Assembly: GCF_047302425.1 (NCBI RefSeq) | Contig: NZ_CP154855.1 | Coordinates: forward strand, 124,001-188,000 | Length of the DNA stretch: 64,000 nucleotides | Direction of reading: 5' to 3' | Source: Oceanitalea sp047302425 | GTDB taxonomy: Bacteria; Actinomycetota; Actinomycetes; Actinomycetales; Actinomycetaceae | In this document: positions 9,989-18,062 of the stretch, one piece after another | Layout of the letters: each line of letters starts with the position of its first letter | Numbering within the stretch: position 1 is the stretch's first letter | The notes under the pieces: generated by a model | The model's input: only the letters and a program-made list of their open reading frames with translations | What the model was told of the DNA's origin: nothing | The model's database searches: none | Program-made: the position numbers and the translations under genes

Positions 9989-10580
9989 CGATCCTCCTGC
10001 GCCCCTCGAAGGCCCGACCCAGGGTGATCTCGTCCGCGTACTCGAGGTCACCGCCAACGGGCAGGCCGGACGCGAGGCGGGAGACCGGGACACCCATGCC
10101 GCGCAGCATGCGCGCGAGGTACGTGGCGGTGGCCTCGCCCTCGATGTTCGGGTCGGTGGCGAGGATGACCTCGGTGACGGTGCCGTCCGCCAGGCGGGTC
10201 ATGAGCTCGCGGATGCGGAGGTTGTCCGGGCCGATGCCGTTGATCGGGTTGATGGCGCCGCCGAGCACGTGGTACTTCCCGCGGAACTCGCGGGTGCGCT
10301 CGATGGCGACGACGTCCTTGGCCTCCTCGACGACGCACAGGACCTCGTCGCTGCGGCGGGGGTCGCTGCAGATCCGGCAGCGCTCCCCCTCGGACACGTT
10401 GCCGCACACCTCGCAGAAGCGGACCTTGCTCTTGACCTCGGTGAGGACGTGCGCGAGCCGCTCGACGTCCGCGGCCTCGGCCGCCAGGACGTGGAAGGCG
10501 ATCCGCTGGGCACTCTTGGGCCCGATCCCGGGGAGTCGACCGAGCTCGTCGATGAGGTCCTGCACCGCGCCTTCGTACAC
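9981..10580 (-). CDS. recR: Recombination mediator protein RecR
   Basis: RecR works with RecO (and RecF) to load RecA on single-stranded DNA during gap repair. It has 199 residues, normal for the family. The order of parts is a helix-hairpin-helix (LGRLPGIGPKSAQRIAFH), a four-cysteine zinc finger (CEVCGNVSEGERCRIC, residues about 57-72) and a Toprim domain with CVVEEAKDV. It lies downstream of dnaX in the same direction with about 150 nt between them, the classical dnaX-recR arrangement but without a ybaB gene. Confidence 0.97.
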   Translation of the reverse strand: MYEGAVQDLIDELGRLPGIGPKSAQRIAFHVLAAEAADVERLAHVLTEVKSKVRFCEVCGNVSEGERCRICSDPRRSDEVLCVVEEAKDVVAIERTREFRGKYHVLGGAINPINGIGPDNLRIRELMTRLADGTVTEVILATDPNIEGEATATYLARMLRGMGVPVSRLASGLPVGGDLEYADEITLGRAFEGRRRIDA

Positions 10581-10595
10581 CCCGACAGCCTACGT

Positions 10596-10616
10596 CGCCC
10601 CGGTGACACCGGGGCG
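10596..10616 (-). terminator. Hairpin between dnaX and recR
   Basis: CGCCCCGGT and ACCGGGGCG form a 9-bp stem around a GAC loop, downstream of dnaX and 15 nt before the recR start. It could be a partial terminator or processing site. Confidence 0.45.
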
Positions 10617-10733
10617 CCGGAGCGACCAGCCCCGCGCGCCGACCGCACGCGACACCGACGACCGCTAGGGATATGCCACCCGCGCTCGGTACTTTTACGT
10701 GCGCTCGCTGGCAGGCGGCCTCGCCGGCGTGGG

Positions 10734-13172
10734 CTACTCCTCGTGGATGATCGTGCCGCCGAGCATGCGCTCGATGAGCGGCGCACCCACGAGGCCGGAG
10801 TTCTCGGCGTCGGGGTCGTCCATGCTCGCGACGTCGTCGGCCGGCGCGATCCGGGTGGCGGGGGCGGGCTCGGGGGCGCTGGGCGGCGCACCCCGGGAGG
10901 AGTCCGCGGACCAGTCGCGGCGCGGGGCCGAGGACGGCGACCCGGCCGAGGGCGAGGACGCCCGGTGGGCCTCGGGCGGGGCGGCCGGTGCGCGGGGAGC
11001 CGCGGTGGGCTCGCCCCAGTCGGCGGGGGGCTCGGGAGCGGGCTCCGTCCAGGCGTCCCGGGCCGGCTCCGGCTCGGGCGCCCCCCAGCCGGTGGAGGCG
11101 ACGGGGGCGGGGGCGGCGTAGGGCGCCTCGCCCTGCCTGCCGCCCTCCGCGGCCTGGCTGAGGACCGGCTCGATGCGCAGCTGGACGCCGAGCGTCTCGC
11201 TGAGCGCGCGCTGGAGGTGCTCGCTGTGCGCGCCGCTGCCGAAGGTGTGCGCGAGGCCGGAGGTGGCGAAGGCGAGGTGGAGCACGCCGCCGGAGACCTC
11301 GCCCACCTGGGCGTTCTGGGAGACCAGTGCCCAGGTGGTGCGCTTGAAGCGCGCGAGGGTGGAGAGCACCTCGGGCCAACGGCGGCGGATGAGGTCGGCG
11401 TCCGCGCTGGGCGAGGCAGCCGCCGGGGCTGCCGGGCCGCCCGACGTTGCGGCGGGGGTCCGCTGGGCCGCGTTCGCCCAGGCATTCTCGCTCCGGGGGC
11501 CGGGCTCCGGGGTGCCCGGCCGGCCCTGCGGGGCCGGACGCTCGGCCTCCGGCGAGGCGGGACGCGCGGGGGCACGGTCCTGCTCCGGCGCGGTGGCTGG
11601 AGCCGGGGCGTGGCCGGCCGGCTCCCTGGTCGCGGGAGCCTCCTCGGCAGGAGCCTGCTCGGCCGGCTCCTCGGTGGTCGCGTCCGGGGCCGGGCGGGGT
11701 GGGTCCGCGGCGGCCGGGGCGTCGGCCGGCTCGGGAGCGTCCTCGACGGCCGGGGCGTCGGCAGGCTCCGGGGCCACGGCGCCAGCCGGCTCCGAGGTGC
11801 TCTCAGCGACACCGCGCTGCGGCGCCGGCTCCTCCACTGCGCGCGAGTCCGCGTGCGGTGCGGGCGCAGGCTCGGGCGACGCCGGCCGCTCGGGAGCGGG
11901 CTGGGACACCTGGGCCGCAGGCGCGGCGGCCGGCGCCGACTGAGCGGGCGCGGGCACGGGAGCCGGAGCGGGCACGGCGCCCGGCGCGGCCTGAACGGGC
12001 ACGCCACCACCGGCGGACAGGTGCCGCTCGATGCGGTCGAGCCGGGCGGCGTGGCCGCGGGCGGCGTCGTCCGCACCGGGGAGCAGCAGTCGCGCGCACA
12101 GGAGCTCGAGCTGGAGGCGCGGGGAGGTGGCGCCGCTCATCTCGGTGAGCGCCTCGTTGAGGAGGTCACCGGCGCGGGTGAGCTCGGCGGGGCCGAGCTG
12201 CTGGGACTGCACGCGCATCCGCTCGAACTGGTCGCTGGGCAGGGTGCGCAGCACCGACACGGCGTGCTCCCCCGACACGGCGATGACGACGAGGTCGCGG
12301 ATGCGCTCGAGCAGGTCCTCGGCGAAGCGCCGGGGGTCGTGCCCGGAGTCGATGACGCGGTCGACCACCCGGAAGAGGCTGGCGCCGTCGCGCGCGGCGA
12401 GGGCGTCGACGACGTCGTCGAGCAGGGTCGCGTGGGTGTAGCCGAGGAGGGCGACGGCGCGCTCGTAGCTGACCTCGCCGTCCTGCGCGCCGGCGATGAG
12501 CTGGTCGAGCACCGACAGCGAGTCACGCACCGACCCGCCGCCCGCGCGGACGACGAGCGGCAGCACCCCGGTCTCCACCTGCACGCCCTCGGCGGTGCAC
12601 AGCTCCTCGAGGTAGGCCTGCAGCCGCTCCGGCGGCACGAGCCGGAAGGGGTAGTGGTGGGTGCGGGAGCGGATCGTCCCGATGACCTTCTCCGGCTCCG
12701 TCGTCGCGAAGACGAACTTCACGTGCGCCGGCGGCTCCTCGACGAGCTTGAGCAGCGCGTTGAAGCCCTGGCTCGTCACCATGTGGGCCTCGTCGATGAT
12801 GAAGATCTTGTAGCGGTCGCGGGCCGGGGCGAAGGCGGCCCGCTCCCGCAGCTCGCGGGCGTCGTCGACGCCACCGTGCGAGGCGGCGTCCATCTCGACG
12901 ACGTCGAGGGAGCCGGCGCCCCCGCGCGCGAGCTCGACACAGCTCGGGCAGGTCCCGCAGGGGGTGTCGGTGGGGCCCTCGGCGCAGTTGAGGCAGCGCG
13001 CGAAGATGCGTGCCGACGTCGTCTTCCCGCAGCCGCGCGGGCCGGAGAAGAGGTACGCGTGGGTGATGCGGTCCGCGCGCAGCGCGGCCCGGAGCGGGTC
13101 GGTCACGTGCTCCTGGCCGATGACGTCCGCAAAGGTCTCGGGCCGGTAGCGGCGGTACAGGGCGGTGCTCAC
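10734..13172 (-). CDS. dnaX: DNA polymerase III subunit gamma/tau
   Basis: The clamp-loader ATPase subunit of the replicative polymerase, 812 residues with a GTG start. The AAA+ domain contains Walker A GPRGCGKTTSA near residue 46, a zinc module with CLNC and CGTCPSC, the Walker B-type IIDEAHMV and the IRSRT sensor region. After about residue 365 comes a long low-complexity Pro/Ala/Glu tail, then a folded region with RRWPEVLSTLARFKRTTWAL, which in tau contacts the polymerase. I saw no A-rich slippery run, so a frameshifted short gamma form is not supported. The SRP RNA gene lies just upstream on the same strand. Confidence 0.96.
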   Translation of the reverse strand: MSTALYRRYRPETFADVIGQEHVTDPLRAALRADRITHAYLFSGPRGCGKTTSARIFARCLNCAEGPTDTPCGTCPSCVELARGGAGSLDVVEMDAASHGGVDDARELRERAAFAPARDRYKIFIIDEAHMVTSQGFNALLKLVEEPPAHVKFVFATTEPEKVIGTIRSRTHHYPFRLVPPERLQAYLEELCTAEGVQVETGVLPLVVRAGGGSVRDSLSVLDQLIAGAQDGEVSYERAVALLGYTHATLLDDVVDALAARDGASLFRVVDRVIDSGHDPRRFAEDLLERIRDLVVIAVSGEHAVSVLRTLPSDQFERMRVQSQQLGPAELTRAGDLLNEALTEMSGATSPRLQLELLCARLLLPGADDAARGHAARLDRIERHLSAGGGVPVQAAPGAVPAPAPVPAPAQSAPAAAPAAQVSQPAPERPASPEPAPAPHADSRAVEEPAPQRGVAESTSEPAGAVAPEPADAPAVEDAPEPADAPAAADPPRPAPDATTEEPAEQAPAEEAPATREPAGHAPAPATAPEQDRAPARPASPEAERPAPQGRPGTPEPGPRSENAWANAAQRTPAATSGGPAAPAAASPSADADLIRRRWPEVLSTLARFKRTTWALVSQNAQVGEVSGGVLHLAFATSGLAHTFGSGAHSEHLQRALSETLGVQLRIEPVLSQAAEGGRQGEAPYAAPAPVASTGWGAPEPEPARDAWTEPAPEPPADWGEPTAAPRAPAAPPEAHRASSPSAGSPSSAPRRDWSADSSRGAPPSAPEPAPATRIAPADDVASMDDPDAENSGLVGAPLIERMLGGTIIHEE

Positions 13173-13225
13173 CCCAGAACTCTAGGCGTCTTCGCTGACA
13201 CCGTGTACGCCCTTGTGGGAATGCA

Positions 13226-13316
13226 AGGACCCCTCGCGCACCCGCCAGAGCTCACCTGCCCTTGCTGCCTTCCGGCCCTGGGGGAGTTCAGTGAGGTGAC
13301 GCCGCACGAGGGGTCG
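13226..13316 (-). ncRNA. ffs: Signal recognition particle RNA (4.5S type)
   Basis: On the minus strand this contains the hallmark apical segment CCGGAAGGCAGCAAGGGCAG, the Ffh-binding asymmetric loop, within a long hairpin closed by GACCCCTCGTGC and GCGCGAGGGGTC. The length of about 90 nt fits the small bacterial SRP RNA. It lies between tRNA-Ser and dnaX, a frequent actinobacterial location. The ends are set by base pairing and are approximate. Confidence 0.93.
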
Positions 13317-13448
13317 CGATCAAGTCTAACGGACGACGACGGCGGGTCCACCCGCCCCCCGCGAACACCCGGCCGGGTGAGGGATGGCGCACACCTGGTC
13401 GCCGGCGGTTCGATCCGGGGCCCGACCTCGGGTACCCTCGACCCGCCA

Positions 13449-13533
13449 GGAGGATTCGCCTAGTGGCCTATGGCGCACGCTTGGAAAGCGTGTTGGGTTA
13501 ACGCCCTCGGGGGTTCGAATCCCCCATCCTCCG
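13449..13533 (+). tRNA. tRNA-Ser (GGA)
   Basis: An 85-nt class II tRNA with acceptor GGAGGAT/ATCCTCC, the anticodon loop TTGGAAA between CACGC and GCGTG giving anticodon GGA, a long variable arm (TTGGGTTAACGCCCTC) and the T-loop GTTCGAATC. It reads UCC and UCU. Discriminator G. Confidence 0.97.
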
Positions 13534-13538
13534 CAGCA

Positions 13539-13574
13539 CGAACGGGCCCGCCGGCTGACCGGCGGGCCCGTTCG
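13539..13574 (+). terminator. Strong hairpin after tRNA-Ser(GGA)
   Basis: A perfect 16-bp stem (CGAACGGGCCCGCCGG and its complement) with a CTGA loop, 6 nt past the tRNA. Confidence 0.85.
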
Positions 13575-13613
13575 CATCTCCCCTCGCGGCGTCCCGCCAC
13601 CTACTATCGACGG

Positions 13614-13937
13614 GTGATCTTCAAGGCAGTCGGCGATGGCCGTCCCTACCCGGACCACGGCGTGGAGACCACCCGGGACTGGGCCGCGGTGGCACCGCGG
13701 CAGGTCCGGCTGGACGAGCTCGTCACCACCAAGAGCGAGCTCGACCTGCGCCACCTCCTGGCCGAGGACTCGACCTTCTACGGCGACCTCTTCGCCCACG
13801 TCGTCTCCTGGCGCGGCACCCTCTACCTCGAGGACGGCCTGCACCGGGCGCTGCGCGCGGCCCTCCAGGCACGGCTCCACGTCCACGCCCGCGTCCTCGA
13901 GCTGGACGTCGACGGCACCGTCCTCACCACCGGCTGA
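13614..13937 (+). CDS. Small VapB-like actinobacterial protein
   Basis: A 107-residue cytosolic protein starting VIFKAVGDGRPYPDHG with a GTG start. Related proteins are widespread in Actinobacteria next to the serine tRNA and are labelled type II antitoxin, VapB family, in some annotations. I recognise the family from its conserved central region (VRLDELVTTKSELDLRHLL, then DSTFYGDLFAHVVSWRG). No PIN-domain toxin gene lies beside it, so a toxin-antitoxin role is doubtful; a conserved orphan regulator is equally possible. The longer open frame upstream runs through the tRNA and was rejected. Confidence 0.7.
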   Translation: MIFKAVGDGRPYPDHGVETTRDWAAVAPRQVRLDELVTTKSELDLRHLLAEDSTFYGDLFAHVVSWRGTLYLEDGLHRALRAALQARLHVHARVLELDVDGTVLTTG

Positions 13938-14007
13938 GCAACGCCGGCCGCGTCTCGGTGGCCCGGCGGTTTCACGCCGAGGGCGGGCGACGCACTACCT
14001 TTGGCCT

Positions 14008-14640
14008 GTGACGACTGACCCTGCCGAGGCCGCCCGACGCCGAGCCGCCCGACGCCGCCACCTCCAGCAGCGCCAGACCCTGATCTTCGGGATCCTCATC
14101 ACCGCGATGCTCGCGGTGGCGCTGGTGGCCGCGGCGATGTGGGGCAACGTGATCCCCTCGCCCTTCGCGCGTCCCTTCAGCTCCCCCGAGCCCACCGAGG
14201 CCGCGAGCTCGAACGTGCCGTGCCCGCCCGCCGACGCGCTGCCCGCGCCGTACGGCGAGATCACCGCCAACGTCTTCAACGCGACGGACCAGACGGGCCT
14301 GGCGGCACGCACCGCCAGCGGGCTGGCGCAGTACGGGGTCGTCATCTCCCAGGAGGGCAACTACACCGGCAACCTCGACGCCGTCGCCAACATCGTCAGC
14401 GGCCCGCGCGGGCTGCAGGCCGCCTACACCGTCGCCCAGCTCGTCCCCGGCGCCACCGTCACGCTCGACGGCCGCGACGACGGCACGATCGACGTCGTCC
14501 TCGGCGGCTCCTTCACCGAGGTCCCGCCGCCGGAGGCCGCGGCCATCGACCCCGAGCAGCCGCTCACCCCGCCGCCGGGCTGCACGCCCGTGCCCGTCCC
14601 GAGCGAGCCGGCCGAGGACGAGGTGCCCGCGGCCGGCTGA
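14008..14640 (+). CDS. LytR C-terminal domain membrane protein
   Basis: A 210-residue membrane-anchored protein with a GTG start. An Arg/Gln-rich cytoplasmic N-terminus is followed by one membrane helix (LIFGILITAMLAVALVAAAMW, residues about 28-48). A Pro/Ser linker then leads to the extracellular LytR C-terminal domain (ITANVFNATDQTGLAARTAS, then VVISQEGNY and ANIVSGPRG). This domain without the catalytic LytR-CpsA-Psr part is common in Actinobacteria and probably helps attach polymers to peptidoglycan; its exact role is unknown. The C-terminus is a Pro/Glu tail. It converges on the permease gene 7 nt away. Confidence 0.85.
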   Translation: MTTDPAEAARRRAARRRHLQQRQTLIFGILITAMLAVALVAAAMWGNVIPSPFARPFSSPEPTEAASSNVPCPPADALPAPYGEITANVFNATDQTGLAARTASGLAQYGVVISQEGNYTGNLDAVANIVSGPRGLQAAYTVAQLVPGATVTLDGRDDGTIDVVLGGSFTEVPPPEAAAIDPEQPLTPPPGCTPVPVPSEPAEDEVPAAG

Positions 14641-14647
14641 GCCCCGC

Positions 14648-15949
14648 TCAGCCCTCGCGGGCGGCGTCCGGCACCGAGGCCGGGCTCGCCGGTTCGGCGC
14701 TCGTCCCGCGCCACCGGGCCAGCGCCCGCATGACGTGGTAGACGCCGAGCGCGGCCGCGGTCCCGAGCGCGATGCCCTCGAAGCGCAGGTCCCCGGCCAC
14801 CCACGTGTAGTTCGCGATGCCGACGATGAGCGCGATGGCCGCCGTCGTGAGGTTGACCGGGTCGGAGAAGTCGACCTTGGCCTGCACCCAGATCCGCGCG
14901 CCGAGCACGCCGATCATCCCGTAGAGGACCGTGGCGGCGCCGCCGAGCACCCCGGCGGGCACCGTGTTGATGAGCTCGCCGAACTTCGGGGACATGCTGA
15001 GCAGCAGCGCGACGACGCCGGCGACGCCGTAGGCGGCGGTGGAGTAGACGCGGGTCGCGGCCATGACGCCGATGTTCTCGGCGTAGGTCGTCGTGCCGGA
15101 GCCGCCGCCCGCGCCGGCGAGGGTGGTGGCCAGGCCGTCGGCGAGGAGCGCGCGGCCGGTGACGCCGTCGAGGTTCTCCCCCGTCATCGCCGCCACCGAC
15201 TTCACGTGGCCGATGTTCTCTGCGATGAGGACGATGACGACGGGCACGAACAGCCCCATGACCGACAGGTCGAAGCTGGGGGCGGTGAAAGTCGGCAGCC
15301 CGAACCACGCCGCCTCGCCCACGCGGGTGAAGTCGACCTCGTCGCGCAGGACAGCGACGACGTAGCCGCCCAGGACCCCGACGAGGATCGCGAGGCGGCC
15401 GATGATCCCGCGGAAGAGCACCGTGACGAGGACGACGACGGCGATGGTCACCAGCGCCGTCACCGGCGCCGTGGACACGTTGTTCCACGCGCTCGGGGCG
15501 AGGTTGAAGCCGATGAGGGCGACGACGGTGCCGGTGACGATCGGCGGCATGACGACGTCGATCCACCGCGCCCCCGCGAAGTGGACGAGCAGCCCGACGA
15601 GGGCGAGCAGGACACCGACGACAAGGATGCCGCCGAGCGCCGCGGGCATGCCGCCCACCTCGGTCGCCGCACCGATCGGGGCGATGAACGCGAAGCTCGA
15701 GCCGAGGTAGCTGGGCACCCGGTTGCGGGTGATCGCGAGGAAGAGCAGCGTGCCGACGGCGGAGAAGAAGAGGGTGGTCGAGGGCGGGAAGCCGGTGATG
15801 AGCGGGACGAGGAAGGTGGCCCCGAACATCGCCACGACGTGCTGGGCGCCGATGCCGATCGTGCGCGGCCAGCTCAGCCGCTCGCGCGGGCCGACGACCT
15901 CGCCCGGGCCGACCCTGACCCCGTCCCCGTGAACCGTCCAGATCGCCAT
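14648..15949 (-). CDS. NCS2 family uracil/xanthine permease
   Basis: A proton-coupled nucleobase transporter of 433 residues with about 12-14 membrane segments, in the UraA/PbuX group. Signature regions are PLITGFPPSTTLFFSAVGTL near residue 46, PSYLGSSFAFIAP near 80 and GSGTTTYAENIGVMA near 290; the last is the substrate-site helix of UraA, where Glu and Asn contact the base. The ATG at 15949 was chosen because the product then begins at the usual cytoplasmic end. A uracil phosphoribosyltransferase gene about 5 kb away could use the imported uracil, though the two are not an operon. Confidence 0.88.
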   Translation of the reverse strand: MAIWTVHGDGVRVGPGEVVGPRERLSWPRTIGIGAQHVVAMFGATFLVPLITGFPPSTTLFFSAVGTLLFLAITRNRVPSYLGSSFAFIAPIGAATEVGGMPAALGGILVVGVLLALVGLLVHFAGARWIDVVMPPIVTGTVVALIGFNLAPSAWNNVSTAPVTALVTIAVVVLVTVLFRGIIGRLAILVGVLGGYVVAVLRDEVDFTRVGEAAWFGLPTFTAPSFDLSVMGLFVPVVIVLIAENIGHVKSVAAMTGENLDGVTGRALLADGLATTLAGAGGGSGTTTYAENIGVMAATRVYSTAAYGVAGVVALLLSMSPKFGELINTVPAGVLGGAATVLYGMIGVLGARIWVQAKVDFSDPVNLTTAAIALIVGIANYTWVAGDLRFEGIALGTAAALGVYHVMRALARWRGTSAEPASPASVPDAAREG

Positions 15950-16042
15950 GCTGCTGCCCTTCGCCGAGTGGATCCCCGCCGCGCAGACTAGCGCCACCCG
16001 TGGGGCCGCCCGGGCCACGTCCCAGCGTGCAATCCTTGGCGG

Positions 16043-16531
16043 GTGGATGAGGGCCTGTGGCGAGCACCGGGACGCGACGGCGGGACGCCGGACGCCGAGC
16101 CTCCCGCGCCGGCCCGCCCGCCCTCGCCCGGGTACGACCCGTACGCGGCGCCGTCGCCGTCCGCGGGCAATCCGTACGCGGCGCAGTCGCCAGGGACCCC
16201 GTCCGCGGCGCCGGGCTACCCGCCGCACGATCCCTTCGCAGCGGACGCGCGGCACCGCGACAGGGTGCTCGGCGGGCCCGGCTACGACAGTCCCGCCTAC
16301 CGCAACGACCGGGTGGCGGCGGCCGCGATGGTGCTCGGCGTCGTCGGGGTGATCGTCCCCGGGATCTGCCTGTTCGCCGTCGCCCTCGGCCACCTCGGCC
16401 TGCGCCGGCTGCGCACCTCCTACGACGGCGGACGCGGCCTGGCGATCGCCGGGCTCGCGCTCGGGTACGCGATGACGGCCGTCTGGCTCGGGCTGTTCCT
16501 CCTCTTCCTCTCCACGCGGTCGCTCCTCTGA
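16043..16531 (+). CDS. DUF4190 domain membrane protein
   Basis: A 162-residue membrane protein with a GTG start. The first 90 residues are a disordered Pro/Ala/Tyr-rich region (repeated NPYAA/DPYAA motifs). Two membrane helices follow, AAAAMVLGVVGVIVPGIC and GLAIAGLALGYAMTAVW, separated by GHLGLRRLR, the DUF4190 hallmark. The family is common in Actinobacteria and of unknown function. It diverges from the nucleobase permease with about 90 nt between them. Confidence 0.8.
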   Translation: MDEGLWRAPGRDGGTPDAEPPAPARPPSPGYDPYAAPSPSAGNPYAAQSPGTPSAAPGYPPHDPFAADARHRDRVLGGPGYDSPAYRNDRVAAAAMVLGVVGVIVPGICLFAVALGHLGLRRLRTSYDGGRGLAIAGLALGYAMTAVWLGLFLLFLSTRSLL

Positions 16532-16562
16532 AGGAGCCGTGGGCCGCGGGTAGCCTGCGGAT

Positions 16563-17294
16563 GTGAAGCCCTTCCTGCTCATCTCCACCCGCTCCGAGGA
16601 CGACGCCGCCGCCTCCGAGTACGCGTCGATGCTCGACCTCGGCGGGCTCGAGGAGCACGAGCTGCACTGGCTGCGTCTCGAGGCGGAGCCGCTCCCGGAG
16701 ATCGAGCTCGCGGACTACTCGGGCATCATCCTCGGCGGCAGCCCCTTCACCAGCTCGGTCCCCGACGAGCACAAGAGCGACACTCAGCGCCGGGTGGAGG
16801 CCGAGCTGAGCGGGTTCCTCGACGTGCTCGTCGAGCGGGACTACCCCTTCTTCGGTGCCTGCTACGGCATCGGCACCCTCGCCCGGCACATCGGCGGGGT
16901 CCTCGACGGCACCTACGCCGAGCCCATCAGCGCCCCGGTCATCACGCTGACCGACGAGGGCCGGGCCGACCCCGTGCTCGCCGGCCTGCCGGAGTCCTTC
17001 CAGGGCTACGTCGGCCACAAGGAGGCGTGCACGCACCTGCCGGAGACCGCCGTCATCCTCGCGACCTCCGAGCACTGCCCGGTCCAGATGTTCCGGGTGC
17101 GGAGCAACCTCTACGGCACCCAGTTCCACCCCGAGCTCACCCTCGAGGCCCTCGTCGAGCGGATGACCGTCTACCGGCACGCCGGCTACTTCGACCCCGA
17201 GGAGTTCGACGCGGTCTACCGGGAGGTCGCGGCCGCGGACGTCACCGCGGCCGGTCGGGTGCTGACGAACTTCGTGGCGCGCTACGCGGACTGA
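16563..17294 (+). CDS. Class I glutamine amidotransferase-like protein
   Basis: A stand-alone glutamine amidotransferase domain of the GATase1/GuaA-like type, 243 residues with a GTG start. The nucleophile elbow is GACYGIG near residue 98 and the His-Glu pair lies in FHPE near residue 185, so the catalytic triad is complete. In GuaA such a domain delivers ammonia to XMP, but here no synthetase domain is attached and the true acceptor is unknown. Stand-alone copies of this kind are often annotated as GMP synthase-like. It ends just before a hairpin and tRNA-Ser(CGA). Confidence 0.85.
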   Translation: MKPFLLISTRSEDDAAASEYASMLDLGGLEEHELHWLRLEAEPLPEIELADYSGIILGGSPFTSSVPDEHKSDTQRRVEAELSGFLDVLVERDYPFFGACYGIGTLARHIGGVLDGTYAEPISAPVITLTDEGRADPVLAGLPESFQGYVGHKEACTHLPETAVILATSEHCPVQMFRVRSNLYGTQFHPELTLEALVERMTVYRHAGYFDPEEFDAVYREVAAADVTAAGRVLTNFVARYAD

Positions 17295-17301
17295 CGGCAA
17301 C

Positions 17302-17331
17302 GGCCCGGGCCCCCGCGTGGGGACCCGGGCC
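17302..17331. terminator. Bidirectional hairpin
   Basis: GGCCCGGGCCCCC pairs with GGGGACCCGGGCC (one mismatch) around a short GCGT loop. It sits 7 nt past the amidotransferase stop and 7 nt past the 3' end of the opposing tRNA-Ser, so it can serve both. Confidence 0.75.
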
Positions 17332-17338
17332 GCGCTGG

Positions 17339-17423
17339 CGGTAGCGGTGGGATTTGAACCCACGGTGGCTTGCACCACACAGCATTTCGAGTGCTGCACC
17401 TTCGGCCGCTCGGACACGCTACC
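17339..17423 (-). tRNA. tRNA-Ser (CGA)
   Basis: An 85-nt class II tRNA with acceptor GGTAGCG/CGCTACC, the anticodon loop CTCGAAA between CAGCA and TGCTG giving anticodon CGA, a long variable arm (TGGTGCAAGCCACC) and the T-loop GTTCAAATC. It reads UCG. Confidence 0.97.
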
Positions 17424-17528
17424 TCGGCGACCGAGTGTACCGGCCCGCTCCCCGTGCTCCCAATCCACCCGAGCTCCTCATGGACGCGGCGCCCCTGCCG
17501 ATAGGTCGGTGAGCAGCTACGAGCAGGG

Positions 17529-18062
17529 GTGAGTGACATCGCGAGGACACGGCAGGAAGAGCGTCGGTTCGGCCGGGACGAGCTCATCGTCTCCAAGACC
17601 GACCTCAAGGGCCGCATCACCTACGCCAACGACGTCTTCCTCAGGGTGTCGGCCTACCGCGAGGAGGAGCTCCTCGGCCAGCCGCACAGCATCATCCGCC
17701 ACCCCGACATGCCGCGCGGCGTCTTCCACCTGCTGTGGGAGACCCTCGAGAGGGGCGATGAGATCTTCGCCTACATCAACAACCTCGCCGCCGACGGCGC
17801 GTACTACTGGGTGCTCGCCCACGTGACGCCGACTCGGGACGCGAGCGGCGCCGTCGTCGGCTACCACTCCAACCGGCGCTCCCCCGCACCGGCGGCCGTC
17901 GCCCGGGTGGAGCCGCTCTACGCGCGCATGCGGGCCGCGGAGGCCGGGCACCGGCGGGCCGTCGACGCCGCGGCCGCCTCGCGCGCCGTCCTGGAGGACG
18001 CGCTCGAGGGGCAGAGCTACGACGAGCTCGTCTGGGAGCTCATCACGGGGGCGGCGGCATGA
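17529..18062 (+). CDS. PAS domain sensor protein (Aer-like)
   Basis: A 177-residue cytosolic protein with a GTG start. A single PAS domain covers about residues 15-125, including the motif GRITYANDVFLRVSAYREEE and HPDMPRGVFHLLWETL, typical of aerotaxis receptors. The C-terminal 50 residues are an Ala/Arg-rich helix ending in DELVWELITG. The gene overlaps the following chemoreceptor by 4 nt (ATGA), so the two are probably translated together and may form one split receptor. Redox or oxygen sensing through FAD is known for Aer PAS domains; here it is inferred. No membrane segment is visible. Confidence 0.85.
   Translation: MSDIARTRQEERRFGRDELIVSKTDLKGRITYANDVFLRVSAYREEELLGQPHSIIRHPDMPRGVFHLLWETLERGDEIFAYINNLAADGAYYWVLAHVTPTRDASGAVVGYHSNRRSPAPAAVARVEPLYARMRAAEAGHRRAVDAAAASRAVLEDALEGQSYDELVWELITGAAA

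Noticed and set aside
10734..13172. Programmed frameshift in dnaX to give a short gamma form
   Set aside because: No A-rich slippery run with a downstream hairpin was found in the likely region.
9564..13463. A 1299-codon open frame on the plus strand across dnaX and recR
   Set aside because: It is antisense to two well-recognised genes and its composition is that of a shadow frame.
13614..13937. A complete toxin-antitoxin pair
   Set aside because: Only the VapB-like gene is present; the next gene is an envelope LytR C-terminal protein, not a PIN toxin.
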